From Nonomuraea typhae (lineage in GTDB: Bacteria; Actinomycetota; Actinomycetes; Streptosporangiales; Streptosporangiaceae), in contig NZ_VRLV01000010.1 in assembly GCF_009760925.1 (NCBI RefSeq), positions 310,001-374,000 of the forward strand: a stretch of 64,000 nt of DNA. The letters are read 5' to 3'. Positions 31,764 through 41,048 of the stretch are shown here, piece after piece (position 1 is the first letter of the stretch; each line of letters opens with the position of its first letter). The notes beneath the pieces are model-generated. The model saw only the letters and a program-made list of their open reading frames with translations. It was not told the origin of the DNA and ran no database searches. The translations under genes and the position numbers were made by a program.

Positions 31764-32252
31764 ATGTCGAAGAACAAACCTGTCGTCGTGATCGGGCTGA
31801 TGGGCTCGGGCAAGACCACGGTCGGCGCGCTGGTCGCGCGGGCGCTCGGCGTGCCGCTGCGCGACAGCGACCCGTTCCTGCGCGAGCGCTACGGCAGGAG
31901 CGCCGCCGAGATCGCGGCGGCCGAGGGCGCCGATGCGCTGCACCGGCGGGAGTCCGAGCACGTGCTGCACGCGCTGGCCGAGCGCCCGCCTCCGGTGATC
32001 GCGGCGGCGGCGAGCACGGTCGAGGATCCGGAGGTGCGCGCGGCGCTGGGCGGGGCGTTCGTGGTCTGGCTGGACGCGCCGGACACGATCCTGGCCCAGC
32101 GGATGCGCTCGTCGGACCACCGGCCGGACTTCTCCCCCGCCGCCATGCGCGCCCGGCGCCAGCCATTCTTCGAACAGGTCGCGGACCTGCGGCTGGACGT
32201 CTCCACCGCGACCCCGGAGGAGAGTGCGAAAATCATTTGCGACGCTCTATAG
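31764..32252 (+). CDS. shikimate-kinase-like P-loop protein with altered GGG loop
   Basis: A 162-residue P-loop kinase resembling shikimate kinase. Walker A is GLMGSGKTTVG at about 11-21. RDSDPFLRERYGRSAAEIAAAEG matches the shikimate-binding helix region. The usual GGG(A) substrate loop is replaced by VIAAAASTVED, and the lid region is SSDHRPDF, with fewer arginines than normal. It may therefore be a diverged shikimate kinase with another substrate, or inactive toward shikimate. True aroK normally sits with aroB/aroC, which is not the case here. The ATG at 31764 is used. The acetyltransferase gene follows after 9 bases. Confidence 0.75.
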   Translation: MSKNKPVVVIGLMGSGKTTVGALVARALGVPLRDSDPFLRERYGRSAAEIAAAEGADALHRRESEHVLHALAERPPPVIAAAASTVEDPEVRAALGGAFVVWLDAPDTILAQRMRSSDHRPDFSPAAMRARRQPFFEQVADLRLDVSTATPEESAKIICDAL

Positions 32253-32261
32253 GTTGGAGGA

Positions 32262-32810
32262 ATGTTCGCCAGCAAACCCACTCTGACCGGCGACCGGGTG
32301 ACCTTGCGGCCGGTCGGTCCCGAGCACGTCGAGGGGCTCGTCGAGCTGTGCGCCGACCCCGAGGTCGGCAGGCTGACCGGCTCGCACACGCACACCGATC
32401 TCAGCGCCGAGGCCGCCCTGGAGTGGTACTCCACCCGGAGGAACCACCCCGACCGGCTCGACCTGGCGATCATGGCCGGGGCGGAGTACGTGGGCGAGGT
32501 CGTCCTCAACGAACTGGACGCCGACAACCTGTCCTGCAACCTGCGCATCGCGCTGGTCGGCCGGCGGGCCTTCGGCAAGGGCTACGGCACGGAGGCGATC
32601 CGGCTGGTCCTCGGCCATGCCTTCGCCACCACTCCGCTGCACCGCATCCACCTGGGCGTCTACGCTTTCAATGCGCGTGCCCGGCACGTCTACGAGAAGG
32701 TGGGCTTCGTGGAGGAGGGCGTGGAGCGTGACGCCCTGCTGTGGGAAGGCCAGTGGTATGACTCGGTCCGGATGTCCGTGCTACGTACGGAGTGGAAACC
32801 CCTGCAATAA
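32262..32810 (+). CDS. GNAT acetyltransferase, RimJ/RimL-like
   Basis: A 182-residue N-acetyltransferase with a complete set of motifs: LTGDRVTLRPVGPEHVEGLVEL at the start, IALVGRRAFGKGYGTEAIRLVLGHAF with the RxxGxG/A acetyl-CoA loop, and HLGVYAFNARARHVYEKVGF near the end. It resembles proteins that acetylate small amines, antibiotics or N-terminal amino acids. The target cannot be told. The gene is nearly joined to the P-loop kinase-like gene (9 bases), so the two are probably cotranscribed. Confidence 0.9.
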   Translation: MFASKPTLTGDRVTLRPVGPEHVEGLVELCADPEVGRLTGSHTHTDLSAEAALEWYSTRRNHPDRLDLAIMAGAEYVGEVVLNELDADNLSCNLRIALVGRRAFGKGYGTEAIRLVLGHAFATTPLHRIHLGVYAFNARARHVYEKVGFVEEGVERDALLWEGQWYDSVRMSVLRTEWKPLQ

Positions 32811-32825
32811 TGATCATGACGCACG

Positions 32826-32850
32826 GGTCCCCCGAGGCGCGCGGGGGACC
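32826..32850. terminator. hairpin between the acetyltransferase and the kinase gene
   Basis: A 9-bp perfect stem (32826-32834 with 32842-32850) and 7-base loop, placed 16 bases after the acetyltransferase stop. No U-tract. It likely ends that transcript before the kinase/WD40 gene. Confidence 0.55.
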
Positions 32851-32906
32851 TGTGACGTTCCAATGCCAACCAAATGCCCGTTGTGCGCATCTAAGGGGCA
32901 GTGACG

Positions 32907-35900
32907 ATGCGCTTGGTGCCTGGGGACCCCGAACGCCTTGGCGGCTACTGGCTGGCAGGCCGCATCGGCGCGGGCGGCCAGGGCGTCGTCTACGACGCCT
33001 ACGACGGTGACGGCCGCCGCTTCGCGGTCAAGGTCCTGCACGGCGGCCTGACCGGGCAACTGGCCAAGGAGGCGGGCGCGGCCCGGCGGGTCTCCTCCTT
33101 CTGCACCGCCCGCGTGGTCGAGGTCAACCTGGAGGCCGAGCGGCCCTACATCGTCAGCGAGTTCGTCGAAGGGCCCAACCTGCGCCAGGCCGTCGAGCGC
33201 GACGGCCCCTACGGCGGCGACGCGCTGCTCCGGCTGGCGATCGCGCTGGCCACGGCGCTGGCCGCGGTCCACGCCTCCGGCGTCGTCCACCGCGACCTCA
33301 AGCCGGAGAACGTGCTGCTCGGCCCCGACGGGCCGCGGGTGATCGACTTCGGCGTGGCGCGCACCGCGGACGCCTCCAGCACCAGCTTCATCGGCGGCAC
33401 CCCCACCTACATGGCGCCGGAGGTCTTCACCGGCCGCCGCGCCGGGCCGCCGGCGGACGTGTTCGCCTGGGGCGGCGTGGTCCTCTACGCCGCCTGCGGC
33501 GCGGACCCGTTCCAGGCCGACAGCCTCGGCGGCGTCATGCACCGGGTGCTGACCGTGGACCCCGACCTCGGCGCGCTGGCCGAGCCGCTGCGCCCGCTCG
33601 TGGCCCGCGCCCTGGCCAAGGACCCGAACCTGCGCCCGTCCGCCACCGACCTGCTCCTCGGCCTGCTGGGCAGCGCCGAGCCGAGCGCCGGGGCGGAGCT
33701 GGCGGCCACCGTCCAGCCGCCCGCGGGCCTGCCCGGCCGCCGCCCGCTCGGCGAGGTCGCCGAGGAGGTCTACGCCTCGCTCACGCCCGAGCAGCAGCAG
33801 GCCGTCCCCGGGCTCCTGCTGCGGATGCTCGACGGCGACGGCATCCGCCGCATCCCCCGCGAGGAGGTCGAGGACCCCGGCGTGCTGGCCCGCTTCGCCG
33901 AAGCCGGGCTCCTGGTACGGCGCAGCATCAGGGTCAGCCCGCAGGACACCGAGACCGGCAGGCTGGTGGCCGTCTCCGACGACCAGGTGGCCCCGGCCAG
34001 CGCCGCGCTGTATCACGCCTGGCCACGGCTGCGCGGCTGGGTGGCCGACGACCAGGCCGGCCTGGCCGTGCACGGCAGGTTGCGCGATGCCGCGCTCACC
34101 TGGCGGGCCCACCGCCGCCGCACCGCCGACCTCTACCACGGCAGCGCCCTGGACACCGCGCTCGGCTGGGCCGCCACCACCCGGCGCCACCTGGGACTCA
34201 ACGCCCTCGAACGCGAGTTCCTGGACGCCAGCGCCGCGCTGGGCCGCCGCCGGCGGCGCCGCCGTGGCATGGCGCTGACCGCGATGGCCGCGCTGGCGGC
34301 GGTCGCCGTCTCGGCGTCGGTGCTGGCCGTACGCCAGAGCGGTGACCTCGCCATGCAGTTGTCCGAGGCGAACGCGCGGGCGGTGGCGGCGCGGGCGGAG
34401 GCGCTGCGCACCACGGACCCGCGGGCGGCGATGCGGCTGAGCGTGGCGGCGTGGTCGCTGTCGCCGGTCTTCGAGGCCCGCACCGCGCTGCAGCACTCGC
34501 TGGCCCAGCCCGAGGTGGGCGTCTTCACCGATCCGGAGATCGTGGCCTCGGCCGAGTACCGTCTGGCCAGCGACGGGGTGAGCCTGGTCAAGCGCTCCGG
34601 CGACCAGATCGTCACCTGGGACGTGGCGGCCGGCAAGACCACCGGCCGCATCCGGGTGCCGGGCGGCGGCAAGGTCGAGGCGGTCAGCGAGGACGGCAAG
34701 AAGGCGGCGGTCGCCGACGGCTCGCGCGTGCGCACGATCGACCTGACCACGGGCAAGCAGATCGGCGCCGAGCGGCCGCAGGGCGACGTCACCGAACTGG
34801 CGGCCGACGGCCGGCTGCTGACCGTCTCCTACGCCGGGCGCACCGTGCTCTACCCGGAGCAGGGCCCGGCCTTCGCCTTCGACCTGAGCGGCCGCAGCTA
34901 CACCGTCTCGCGCGACGGCCGGTGGGCCGCGTTCGACTCCCGCGGCGGCAGCGGCAGCAGCGTCGAGCTGTGGGACCTGCGCGCCCGCAAGCGCACCGCC
35001 CGGGTGGCGGCCGACCCGCCGGCCACCAAGAGCGGCGTGGCGCTGCCGGTCGCGTTCAGCCCGGACGGCTCGGTGCTGGCCATCACCGGCAGCACGGGCA
35101 TCACGCTGGTCGAGACCGCGACCGGCGGGCGCCGGTTCCTGCAGAGCCTGGACGGCTCGCGCGAGCCGGTCGTCTTCAGCCCGGACGGCAGGTTCCTGGC
35201 CGAGCGGACCGACGAGCGGGCGACGCTGTGGCGGCTGTCGGACCTCAGCATCATCGGCTCCTACCCGGTACGGCAGGCCGGCGCGCCGCTGGCGTTCTCC
35301 GCCGACGGCCGCTCGCTGCGCTACGTGAAGGGCGCCGGCTCGGTCGTCTCCATCGACATCTCCGGGGCCGTGGCGCTGACCCCCGACGAGGAGGTCGCCG
35401 GCACGTCCCTGGTACGGCTGTCGCCCGGCGGCAAGGTGGCGGCCATCCAGGTCACCGGCGCGATCAAGCTCACCGACGCGCTCAAGCGCCGCCAGATCGG
35501 CCGGATCACCGGCACGGGCGAGCTGGCCTTCGACGGCGCCGGCAACCTGCTGGCCGTGGCCGGGGACCCGGTCGTGATCTGGGACGTGGCCGCGGGCCGC
35601 GGCGCCGGCACGATCGACGTCGGCCACGCGCCGGCGACCGTCCAGCTCTCCCCCGACGGCGGCACGCTCGCGGTCCTGCGCGAGCATGACGTCGACCTCT
35701 GGAGCGTGCGCGAGAGCCGCAAGCTCCGCACCCTGGCCGGGGTGGGCGGCTCGGTGCTGGAGTTCAGCCCCGACGGCAAGACCCTGGCCGCGGGCACCGA
35801 CCTCATCGACCTGACCACCGGCGCGATCACCCACGACCCCGCCGGGGTGCGCAATCTGAAGCCGGACGCCGTCTCCTTCAGCCCCGACGGCCGCACGATC

Positions 35901-36290
35901 GGCTACGTGCTGGGCGAGGACGCCCGGATGCTCCTGTGGGATCTCGACACCCGGCGTGGCCGCAGCGTGGCGGTCTCCTCCGGCTCGACGATCCTGCGCT
36001 TCTCCCCCGACGGGCGCCTGCTGGCGGTCGGCGGCGACCGGGTGGAGCTGTGGGAGGCCGGAACCCTGCGCGAGGTCGGCCAGGCGCCCGTGGACGCCTA
36101 CCCGGCCGACCTCGCCTTCAGCGCCGACGGGAAGCGCCTGCTGGTCGTGCAGCCGGGCGGCGAGGTGCAGCAGACGCCGATCGACCCCAAGCTGGCCGCC
36201 GCGGAGGTGTGCGCACGGGCGGGCGGGGCGCTCAGCGAGGCCGAATGGGCGAAGCTGATTCCGGAAGCCGCCTATCGCAGTAGCTGCTGA
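32907..36290 (+). CDS. active-type Ser/Thr protein kinase / winged-helix / TM / WD40 protein (paralogue C)
   Basis: An 1127-residue membrane receptor-like kinase. The glycine loop is IGAGGQGVVY (20-29), the catalytic Lys is K42 in FAVKV, HRDLKPEN has D130, DFG has D147, and TPTYMAPEV contains the APE (from A170). All catalytic motifs are intact. Then follow the nSTAND1-like module (EEVYASLTPEQ, LYHAWPRLRGWVADDQAGL, LNALEREFLDAS), a membrane helix at about 454-476 and a WD40 region with repeated FSPDG(R/K)xLA. The C-terminal tail (AEVCARAGGALSEAEW ... YRSSC) has two cysteines shared by the paralogues. ATG 32907 is chosen because AAGGGG lies about 8 bases upstream; GTG 32901 is in frame. It may be the working kinase whose relatives A and B are pseudokinases. 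Confidence 0.9.
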   Translation: MRLVPGDPERLGGYWLAGRIGAGGQGVVYDAYDGDGRRFAVKVLHGGLTGQLAKEAGAARRVSSFCTARVVEVNLEAERPYIVSEFVEGPNLRQAVERDGPYGGDALLRLAIALATALAAVHASGVVHRDLKPENVLLGPDGPRVIDFGVARTADASSTSFIGGTPTYMAPEVFTGRRAGPPADVFAWGGVVLYAACGADPFQADSLGGVMHRVLTVDPDLGALAEPLRPLVARALAKDPNLRPSATDLLLGLLGSAEPSAGAELAATVQPPAGLPGRRPLGEVAEEVYASLTPEQQQAVPGLLLRMLDGDGIRRIPREEVEDPGVLARFAEAGLLVRRSIRVSPQDTETGRLVAVSDDQVAPASAALYHAWPRLRGWVADDQAGLAVHGRLRDAALTWRAHRRRTADLYHGSALDTALGWAATTRRHLGLNALEREFLDASAALGRRRRRRRGMALTAMAALAAVAVSASVLAVRQSGDLAMQLSEANARAVAARAEALRTTDPRAAMRLSVAAWSLSPVFEARTALQHSLAQPEVGVFTDPEIVASAEYRLASDGVSLVKRSGDQIVTWDVAAGKTTGRIRVPGGGKVEAVSEDGKKAAVADGSRVRTIDLTTGKQIGAERPQGDVTELAADGRLLTVSYAGRTVLYPEQGPAFAFDLSGRSYTVSRDGRWAAFDSRGGSGSSVELWDLRARKRTARVAADPPATKSGVALPVAFSPDGSVLAITGSTGITLVETATGGRRFLQSLDGSREPVVFSPDGRFLAERTDERATLWRLSDLSIIGSYPVRQAGAPLAFSADGRSLRYVKGAGSVVSIDISGAVALTPDEEVAGTSLVRLSPGGKVAAIQVTGAIKLTDALKRRQIGRITGTGELAFDGAGNLLAVAGDPVVIWDVAAGRGAGTIDVGHAPATVQLSPDGGTLAVLREHDVDLWSVRESRKLRTLAGVGGSVLEFSPDGKTLAAGTDLIDLTTGAITHDPAGVRNLKPDAVSFSPDGRTIGYVLGEDARMLLWDLDTRRGRSVAVSSGSTILRFSPDGRLLAVGGDRVELWEAGTLREVGQAPVDAYPADLAFSADGKRLLVVQPGGEVQQTPIDPKLAAAEVCARAGGALSEAEWAKLIPEAAYRSSC

Positions 36291-36353
36291 TCCCTTCGGG
36301 TCGGCGGGGACACGGGTGGGCGGGCCGGAGTGTGAGGGAGGCCCCTCTCCTGA

Positions 36354-39188
36354 TCAGGCCGGCACAGCGGCCAGCAGGGCGCGGACGTCCCCCTCCTCCG
36401 GGACGCCGAGCCGGGTGAAGATGTCCAGGGCCTCCCGCAGGCAGGCCCGCGACCGCCCCGGCTGGCCCAGTTCCCCGAGGGCGCGGCCGAGCGCGGTCAG
36501 GGCCATTCCCTGGCCCCACTCGTCACCCGCCTCCACCAGCACGGCCAGCGCGTCCTCGGCGTGGTCGAGCGCCCGGTCCGGGATCCCGGCGGCGAGGTAG
36601 GTCTCGGCCGTGCGGAACAGCGTGGCCCCTTCCCAGGTGCGCAACCTGAGCCGCCGGTACTCCGCGAGCGCGGCCGCCAGCTTGACCAGGGACTCGCTGT
36701 GCTGCCCCGCCTGGCACAAGACGATGCCGAACTGGTAGGCGGCCGAGGGGTCCTGGCGGCCGTCGCACAGCTCGAGCATGATCCGCTCGGCCTCGCGGGC
36801 CGCGTCGAGCGCTTCGCCGATCCGGCCGAGACCGGACAGGGCACGGGCCATGTTGCCGAGCCCGCTGGCCAGGTCGGCCCTGTTGCCGAGCGAGCGCCAC
36901 ACCTCGACCGCCTGCAGGTACCAGTCGGCCGCTTCGGCCAGTTCACGCCGGCTCATGGCGACGAGGGCGAGCATGTTCAGCGAGTCGCCGTACGTGCCCA
37001 GGTCACCGTGCTCGAGGCTGAGGTCGCGGGCGACCACGGCGTCGGCGTGGGCGCCGTCGAGGGCGCTTCTGCTGACCCTGGTGATCCCGCGCAGGTAGCG
37101 GGCCCGCGCCTCCAGGACCTTCTCCCCGCGCTGCTCGGTGACGGTCAGGAGCAGGTCGCCGAGCTGCTCGTAACGGGCCGGGTCGGACTCGTAGCCGAGC
37201 ACCTCGGAGCCCAGGTCGAGCAGCGCCACGAGCTGCGGCAGGTCAGTGCCCGGGCAACCGGCGGCCTGCTCGATGCAGGAGAGCACGCCGGGCTCCTCCT
37301 TGTCGGCCCACTCGACGGCGCCGGCCACGTCGGCGAAGCGCAGCCCGGCCGAACGCGTCGGGACCAGGCCGGGGCGGCGGTCTCCGGGGAAGACCAGATC
37401 CAGCGCCACGCCCATCGAGGCCAGGTAGAAGTCGAGCAGCCGGTCGAGCGCCGCCTGCCGGGCGCCGGGGTCGTCGCGGCGGGACCTGGCGTAGATCTTG
37501 AGCAGGTCGTGGAAGCGGTAGCGGCCCGGCGAGGGCGACTCCAGCATGCTGACGTCCACGAGCGCCTCGCAGATCGCCTCCGCGTCCGGCTGGGGCAGGT
37601 CGAGGAGCGCGGCGGCGACGTCCAGCGACAGGTCCGCGGCATCGGGTACGGCCAGCAGCCGGAAGGCCCGGGCGTGCTCGGCGGTCAGCTGTTCGTAGCC
37701 CAGCGCGAACGTGGCCTCGATGGCCAGGTCCCCGGCGCGCAGCTCGGCGAGCCTGCGGCGCTCGTCGGAGAGCCGGTCGCGCAGGGTGGCGACGCTCCAG
37801 TTGGGCCGGGCGGCCAGGCGGGAGGCCGCGATCCGGATGGCCAGCGGCAGGAACCCGCAGGCGGCGACCAGGTCCATGGCGGCGCCGCGCTCGGCGGCCA
37901 CACGCTCCTCCCCGGCGATCCTGGCGAGCAGCTGCAGCGCCACCCCGGGCCCCATCACCTCCAGGTCCACCTGGCGGGCGCCGCTGAGCCCGATGAGCCT
38001 GGCCCGGCTGGTGACCAGGACGCCGCAGGCGGCCGAACCGGGCAGCAGCGGCCGCACCTGGCCGGTTCCCGCGGCGTTGTCGAGCACGACGAGCACCCGC
38101 CGGTCGGCCAGCACGGAGCGGTAGAGGGCGGCCCGTTCGGCGAGCTCGTCCGGCGGTTCCTCCATGCCGAGCGCGCGCAGGAACGAGCCGAGCGCCACCT
38201 CCGGCTCCATCGGATGGGCGCTGGAGCCGCGCAGGTCCACGAACAGCTGCCCGTCGGGGTACTCCTCGGCCAGCCGGTGGGCGACGTGCACGGCCAGCGT
38301 GGTCTTGCCGACGCCGCCGGCCCCGGCGACGGCCGAGATGACCAGGGCGGCGGTCTCGCCGGAGCGCAGCGCCGCCAGCATGTCCTCGACCTCGCGTTCC
38401 CGGCCGGTGAAGTCGGCGGTGTCGGCCGGGAGCTGGCGGGGAGCGTACCCGGCCGCGGCCGGCGCGGGGACGGGACGGGCGGGGGCGTGGCCGAGCGCCG
38501 GGTCGGCGCTGATGATCCGCTGGTAGAGCCCGGCCAGCTCCGGCGAGGGGTCCACGCCGAGTTCGTCGGCCAGCAGCTCGCGGGTGTCGGTGTAGACGCC
38601 GATGGCCTCGGCCTGCCGTCCGGCCCGGTAGAGGGCGAGCATGAGCAGGGCGCGCAGCCGTTCCCTGGTAGGGTGCTCGGCGCACAGGGCGTTGAGCTCG
38701 GAGACGACCTCGCCGTGCCGGCCCTCGTCCAGGTCGGCGTCGAGGCGGTGCTCCAGCGCGGTCAGCCGGCGCTCGGCCAGCCGGGCGCGCTGGGCCTCGG
38801 CGTAGAGCCCGTCCAGGCCGGACAACGGCTCGCCCTGCCACAGGGCCAGCGCCTCGGCGTAGCGGCGCTCGCCGTACAGCCGCTCCAGCTCGTCGAGGTC
38901 GCGTTCACCGCCGCGCAGCGCGTAGCCGTCGCCGATGGAGAACACCACGCCGCCGCCGAGCACGCCGCGCAGGCGCGAGATGTAGGTGCGCAGCGTGCTG
39001 AGCGCCGTGCGCGGCTGCTCCTCGCCCCACACCGCGTCCATGAGCTGCTCGTTGCCGACCGTCCGGCCGTCGGCCAGCAGGAGTACGGCCAGCACCAGGC
39101 GTTGCTGGGGCGAGCCGAGCTCGAGTTCCCCGGCCCCGCGCCAGGCGCGCACCGGGCCCAGCAGCGAGAAGCGCAGGTCGTCGGCCAT
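36354..39188 (-). CDS. SARP/AfsR-type regulator: OmpR-like DBD, BTAD, NB-ARC, TPR
   Basis: A 944-residue transcription factor of the AfsR type. Order: winged-helix DNA-binding domain (1-95; LGPVRAWRGAGELELGSPQQ, then STLRTYISRLRGVLG), bacterial transcriptional activation domain (about 100-250; GVYTDTRELLADELGVDPSPEL), NB-ARC ATPase (AVAGAGGVGKTTLAVHVA P-loop, VLVVLDNAAGTGQVRPLLPG Walker B, CGFLPLAIRIAASRLA), then TPR helices to the end (GNMARALSGLGRIGEALD). Such proteins often activate antibiotic or morphological genes after a signal. ATG 39188 is chosen because GGAAGGA precedes it; ATG 39203 is in frame. It lies convergent with the kinase/WD40 gene, with 63 bases between them. Confidence 0.93.
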   Translation of the reverse strand: MADDLRFSLLGPVRAWRGAGELELGSPQQRLVLAVLLLADGRTVGNEQLMDAVWGEEQPRTALSTLRTYISRLRGVLGGGVVFSIGDGYALRGGERDLDELERLYGERRYAEALALWQGEPLSGLDGLYAEAQRARLAERRLTALEHRLDADLDEGRHGEVVSELNALCAEHPTRERLRALLMLALYRAGRQAEAIGVYTDTRELLADELGVDPSPELAGLYQRIISADPALGHAPARPVPAPAAAGYAPRQLPADTADFTGREREVEDMLAALRSGETAALVISAVAGAGGVGKTTLAVHVAHRLAEEYPDGQLFVDLRGSSAHPMEPEVALGSFLRALGMEEPPDELAERAALYRSVLADRRVLVVLDNAAGTGQVRPLLPGSAACGVLVTSRARLIGLSGARQVDLEVMGPGVALQLLARIAGEERVAAERGAAMDLVAACGFLPLAIRIAASRLAARPNWSVATLRDRLSDERRRLAELRAGDLAIEATFALGYEQLTAEHARAFRLLAVPDAADLSLDVAAALLDLPQPDAEAICEALVDVSMLESPSPGRYRFHDLLKIYARSRRDDPGARQAALDRLLDFYLASMGVALDLVFPGDRRPGLVPTRSAGLRFADVAGAVEWADKEEPGVLSCIEQAAGCPGTDLPQLVALLDLGSEVLGYESDPARYEQLGDLLLTVTEQRGEKVLEARARYLRGITRVSRSALDGAHADAVVARDLSLEHGDLGTYGDSLNMLALVAMSRRELAEAADWYLQAVEVWRSLGNRADLASGLGNMARALSGLGRIGEALDAAREAERIMLELCDGRQDPSAAYQFGIVLCQAGQHSESLVKLAAALAEYRRLRLRTWEGATLFRTAETYLAAGIPDRALDHAEDALAVLVEAGDEWGQGMALTALGRALGELGQPGRSRACLREALDIFTRLGVPEEGDVRALLAAVPA

Positions 39189-39224
39189 CGTGAGTCCTTC
39201 CATCCGTCGGTTCTCTCGTCGTCG

Positions 39225-41045
39225 TCAGTTCTCGGCCAGGACGATCACCCGGTCGCCGGGCTGGAAGGCCAGCGGGGCGGACTTGCCGGGGTTGAGGGTG
39301 ACTCCGTAGTGGGGCGCCCGGCCGGACTCCGCGGCCAGGCGGTAGCCGATCGCGGTCTCGCCACGCCGCCGGGCGGCCTCGACGACGGTGGCGAACGTGG
39401 CGGTGACGCCGGGCAGGACGTAGTCCCCGGCGGGCTTGAGGTAGATCTCCGCGCCCTCGTGGGAGAAGAGCCGGTCGAAGACCTGGGCCAGGTGCCGGTT
39501 CTCGGCCAGCTGGGCGAGCAGGAGGCTGACCAGTTTGCCGCCGACCACGAAGTCGTCGGCCTCGGCGATCTGGGCGAGCCTGCGGTTGCGCTCGTCGTTC
39601 ATCTCGCTGACGATGGCCGCGCCGGTGCTCATGTCGCGCAGGTGCAGGAGGGTCACGAGCGTCCTGGCGTCGGCCTTCTGCGCGTCGTAGGCGTCCTCCG
39701 ACAGCACGATCGCGTGGTCGTAGGCGCCGACGCCCAGCGACTCCAGCACGGTGCGGCTGGTGATGTCCACCTGCTTGGCCGAGACCAGCACGCCGGGCGG
39801 CGGCGGCACGCCGGGCTCCTCCGGGCCGGCCAGGTGGATCTCCGAGCCGGGCAGCAGGTAGGGCCCGAGGTCGCGCAGGATGCGGGGCCGCCGGGCGTTG
39901 GCGCCGAGGATCAACGTCCTGGTCGGCTCGCGGCGGGCGGCGCGCGGATGGCAGATCGCCTCGGGACGCACCACGGGCGGGGAGCTCGCCAGGCGGATCG
40001 CCGAGTCGTCGGGGGCGATGAGGACGATCTGGTCGCCCGTGCGCAGCACGTGCTCGCTGGGCGGGTTGAGCAGCACGGCGCCGTCGTCCAGGCGCAGGCC
40101 GATCGGGGTGGCGCCGTCGTAGGCGAACAGGGCCTCGCCGTACATCCTGCCGACCAGGGCGGGCTCGACGCGCATGTAGATCTCGTCGCCGTCGAAGTCG
40201 AGCAGGTCGCTGTAGACGGCAGAGAGCCCGGACTGCCGCACCGACTGCACGACCAGGCGGGCGGCGAGGTCCTGCGCGTCGACGACCTCGGTGTGCAGTC
40301 CTCCGGCCAGGCGGGCGGCGGGCAGGTTGCCGCTCTCGGTGACGGCGGCCACGACCGGCGGCCGCCCGCCTGACCAGGTCCGGTTGCCGAGCGCCAGCAG
40401 CGTCTTGATCAGCTCGGCGTCGTCGGCGGGCAGGACCAGGATGGCGTGGGCGTCGTCGGGGTTGACCAGCTCCAGGGCGGACGGCTCGGCGGGGTCGCCG
40501 CCGCGCACCACGACGCGGGTGCGCCCGGTGTCGCCGAGGCGGGCCCTGAGCTCCTCCTCCATCTCGACCTTGTCGTGGTCGGCGAGCACCGCCACGACCG
40601 ATCGCTTCTCGCTCTCCTTGGCCTTCACCAGCTCGGCGACGATCGCGAAGATCTCCTCCGACCAGCCGAGCACGATGGTGTGCCCCTTTTCTGCCACGCG
40701 GGAGCGCCCTTTGCGCAGCGAGTCCAGCTTGGCGTCCAGGCCCGAGCTCAGCACGCCCACGAGCGCGCTGACGATGAAGATGCCGCCGATGGTGACCAGC
40801 AGCATGACGAGCAGGAAGAGCGGGCTGCCCTCGTCGCCGCCCATGGTGCCCGGGTCGAGCGTGCGCAGCAGGCTCATCCAGGCGATCGTGAGGACGCTCT
40901 CGTCCGGGTGCCCGCGGAAGGGGAAGGCCAGGACGGTCGCCACCACGATGAGCAGCGCCGACGCGACGGCCAGCCAGCCGATCAGCGCGGGCGTGCCCTT
41001 GGACATCGTGTTGTCGAACCAGTACCGCAGCCGCTCGCGGGACAT
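39225..41045 (-). CDS. CASTOR/POLLUX (DMI1)-type ion channel
   Basis: A 606-residue membrane protein homologous to the plant symbiosis channels CASTOR and POLLUX. Two helices are clear (ALIGWLAVASALLIVVATVLAF and FLLVMLLVTIGGIFIVSALV), with the pore-type loop SLLRTLDPGTMGGD between them. After them is an RCK/NAD-fold gating region (GHTIVLGWSEEIFAIVAEL, then RTLILGANARRPRILRDLG) and a C-terminal PGDRVIVLAEN, also seen once before as TGDQIVLIAPD, so two TrkA-C-like units. Plant homologues conduct calcium or potassium. It starts at 41045, four bases from the end of the upstream membrane protein gene, which may encode a partner. Confidence 0.88.
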   Translation of the reverse strand: MSRERLRYWFDNTMSKGTPALIGWLAVASALLIVVATVLAFPFRGHPDESVLTIAWMSLLRTLDPGTMGGDEGSPLFLLVMLLVTIGGIFIVSALVGVLSSGLDAKLDSLRKGRSRVAEKGHTIVLGWSEEIFAIVAELVKAKESEKRSVVAVLADHDKVEMEEELRARLGDTGRTRVVVRGGDPAEPSALELVNPDDAHAILVLPADDAELIKTLLALGNRTWSGGRPPVVAAVTESGNLPAARLAGGLHTEVVDAQDLAARLVVQSVRQSGLSAVYSDLLDFDGDEIYMRVEPALVGRMYGEALFAYDGATPIGLRLDDGAVLLNPPSEHVLRTGDQIVLIAPDDSAIRLASSPPVVRPEAICHPRAARREPTRTLILGANARRPRILRDLGPYLLPGSEIHLAGPEEPGVPPPPGVLVSAKQVDITSRTVLESLGVGAYDHAIVLSEDAYDAQKADARTLVTLLHLRDMSTGAAIVSEMNDERNRRLAQIAEADDFVVGGKLVSLLLAQLAENRHLAQVFDRLFSHEGAEIYLKPAGDYVLPGVTATFATVVEAARRRGETAIGYRLAAESGRAPHYGVTLNPGKSAPLAFQPGDRVIVLAEN

Positions 41046-41048
41046 GGG

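Noticed and set aside
32814..35834. A 1006-codon minus-strand open frame opposite the active kinase/WD40 gene
   Set aside because: Low-complexity Ala/Gly/Arg/Val composition without motifs, and a clear gene lies on the other strand.
36334..36347. Terminator hairpin GAGGG/CCCTC between the kinase/WD40 and SARP genes
   Set aside because: Only 5 bp and no U-tract; too weak to call.
36561..40373. A 1270-codon plus-strand open frame across the SARP and channel genes
   Set aside because: It spans two real minus-strand genes and shows no domain; it is a composition artefact.
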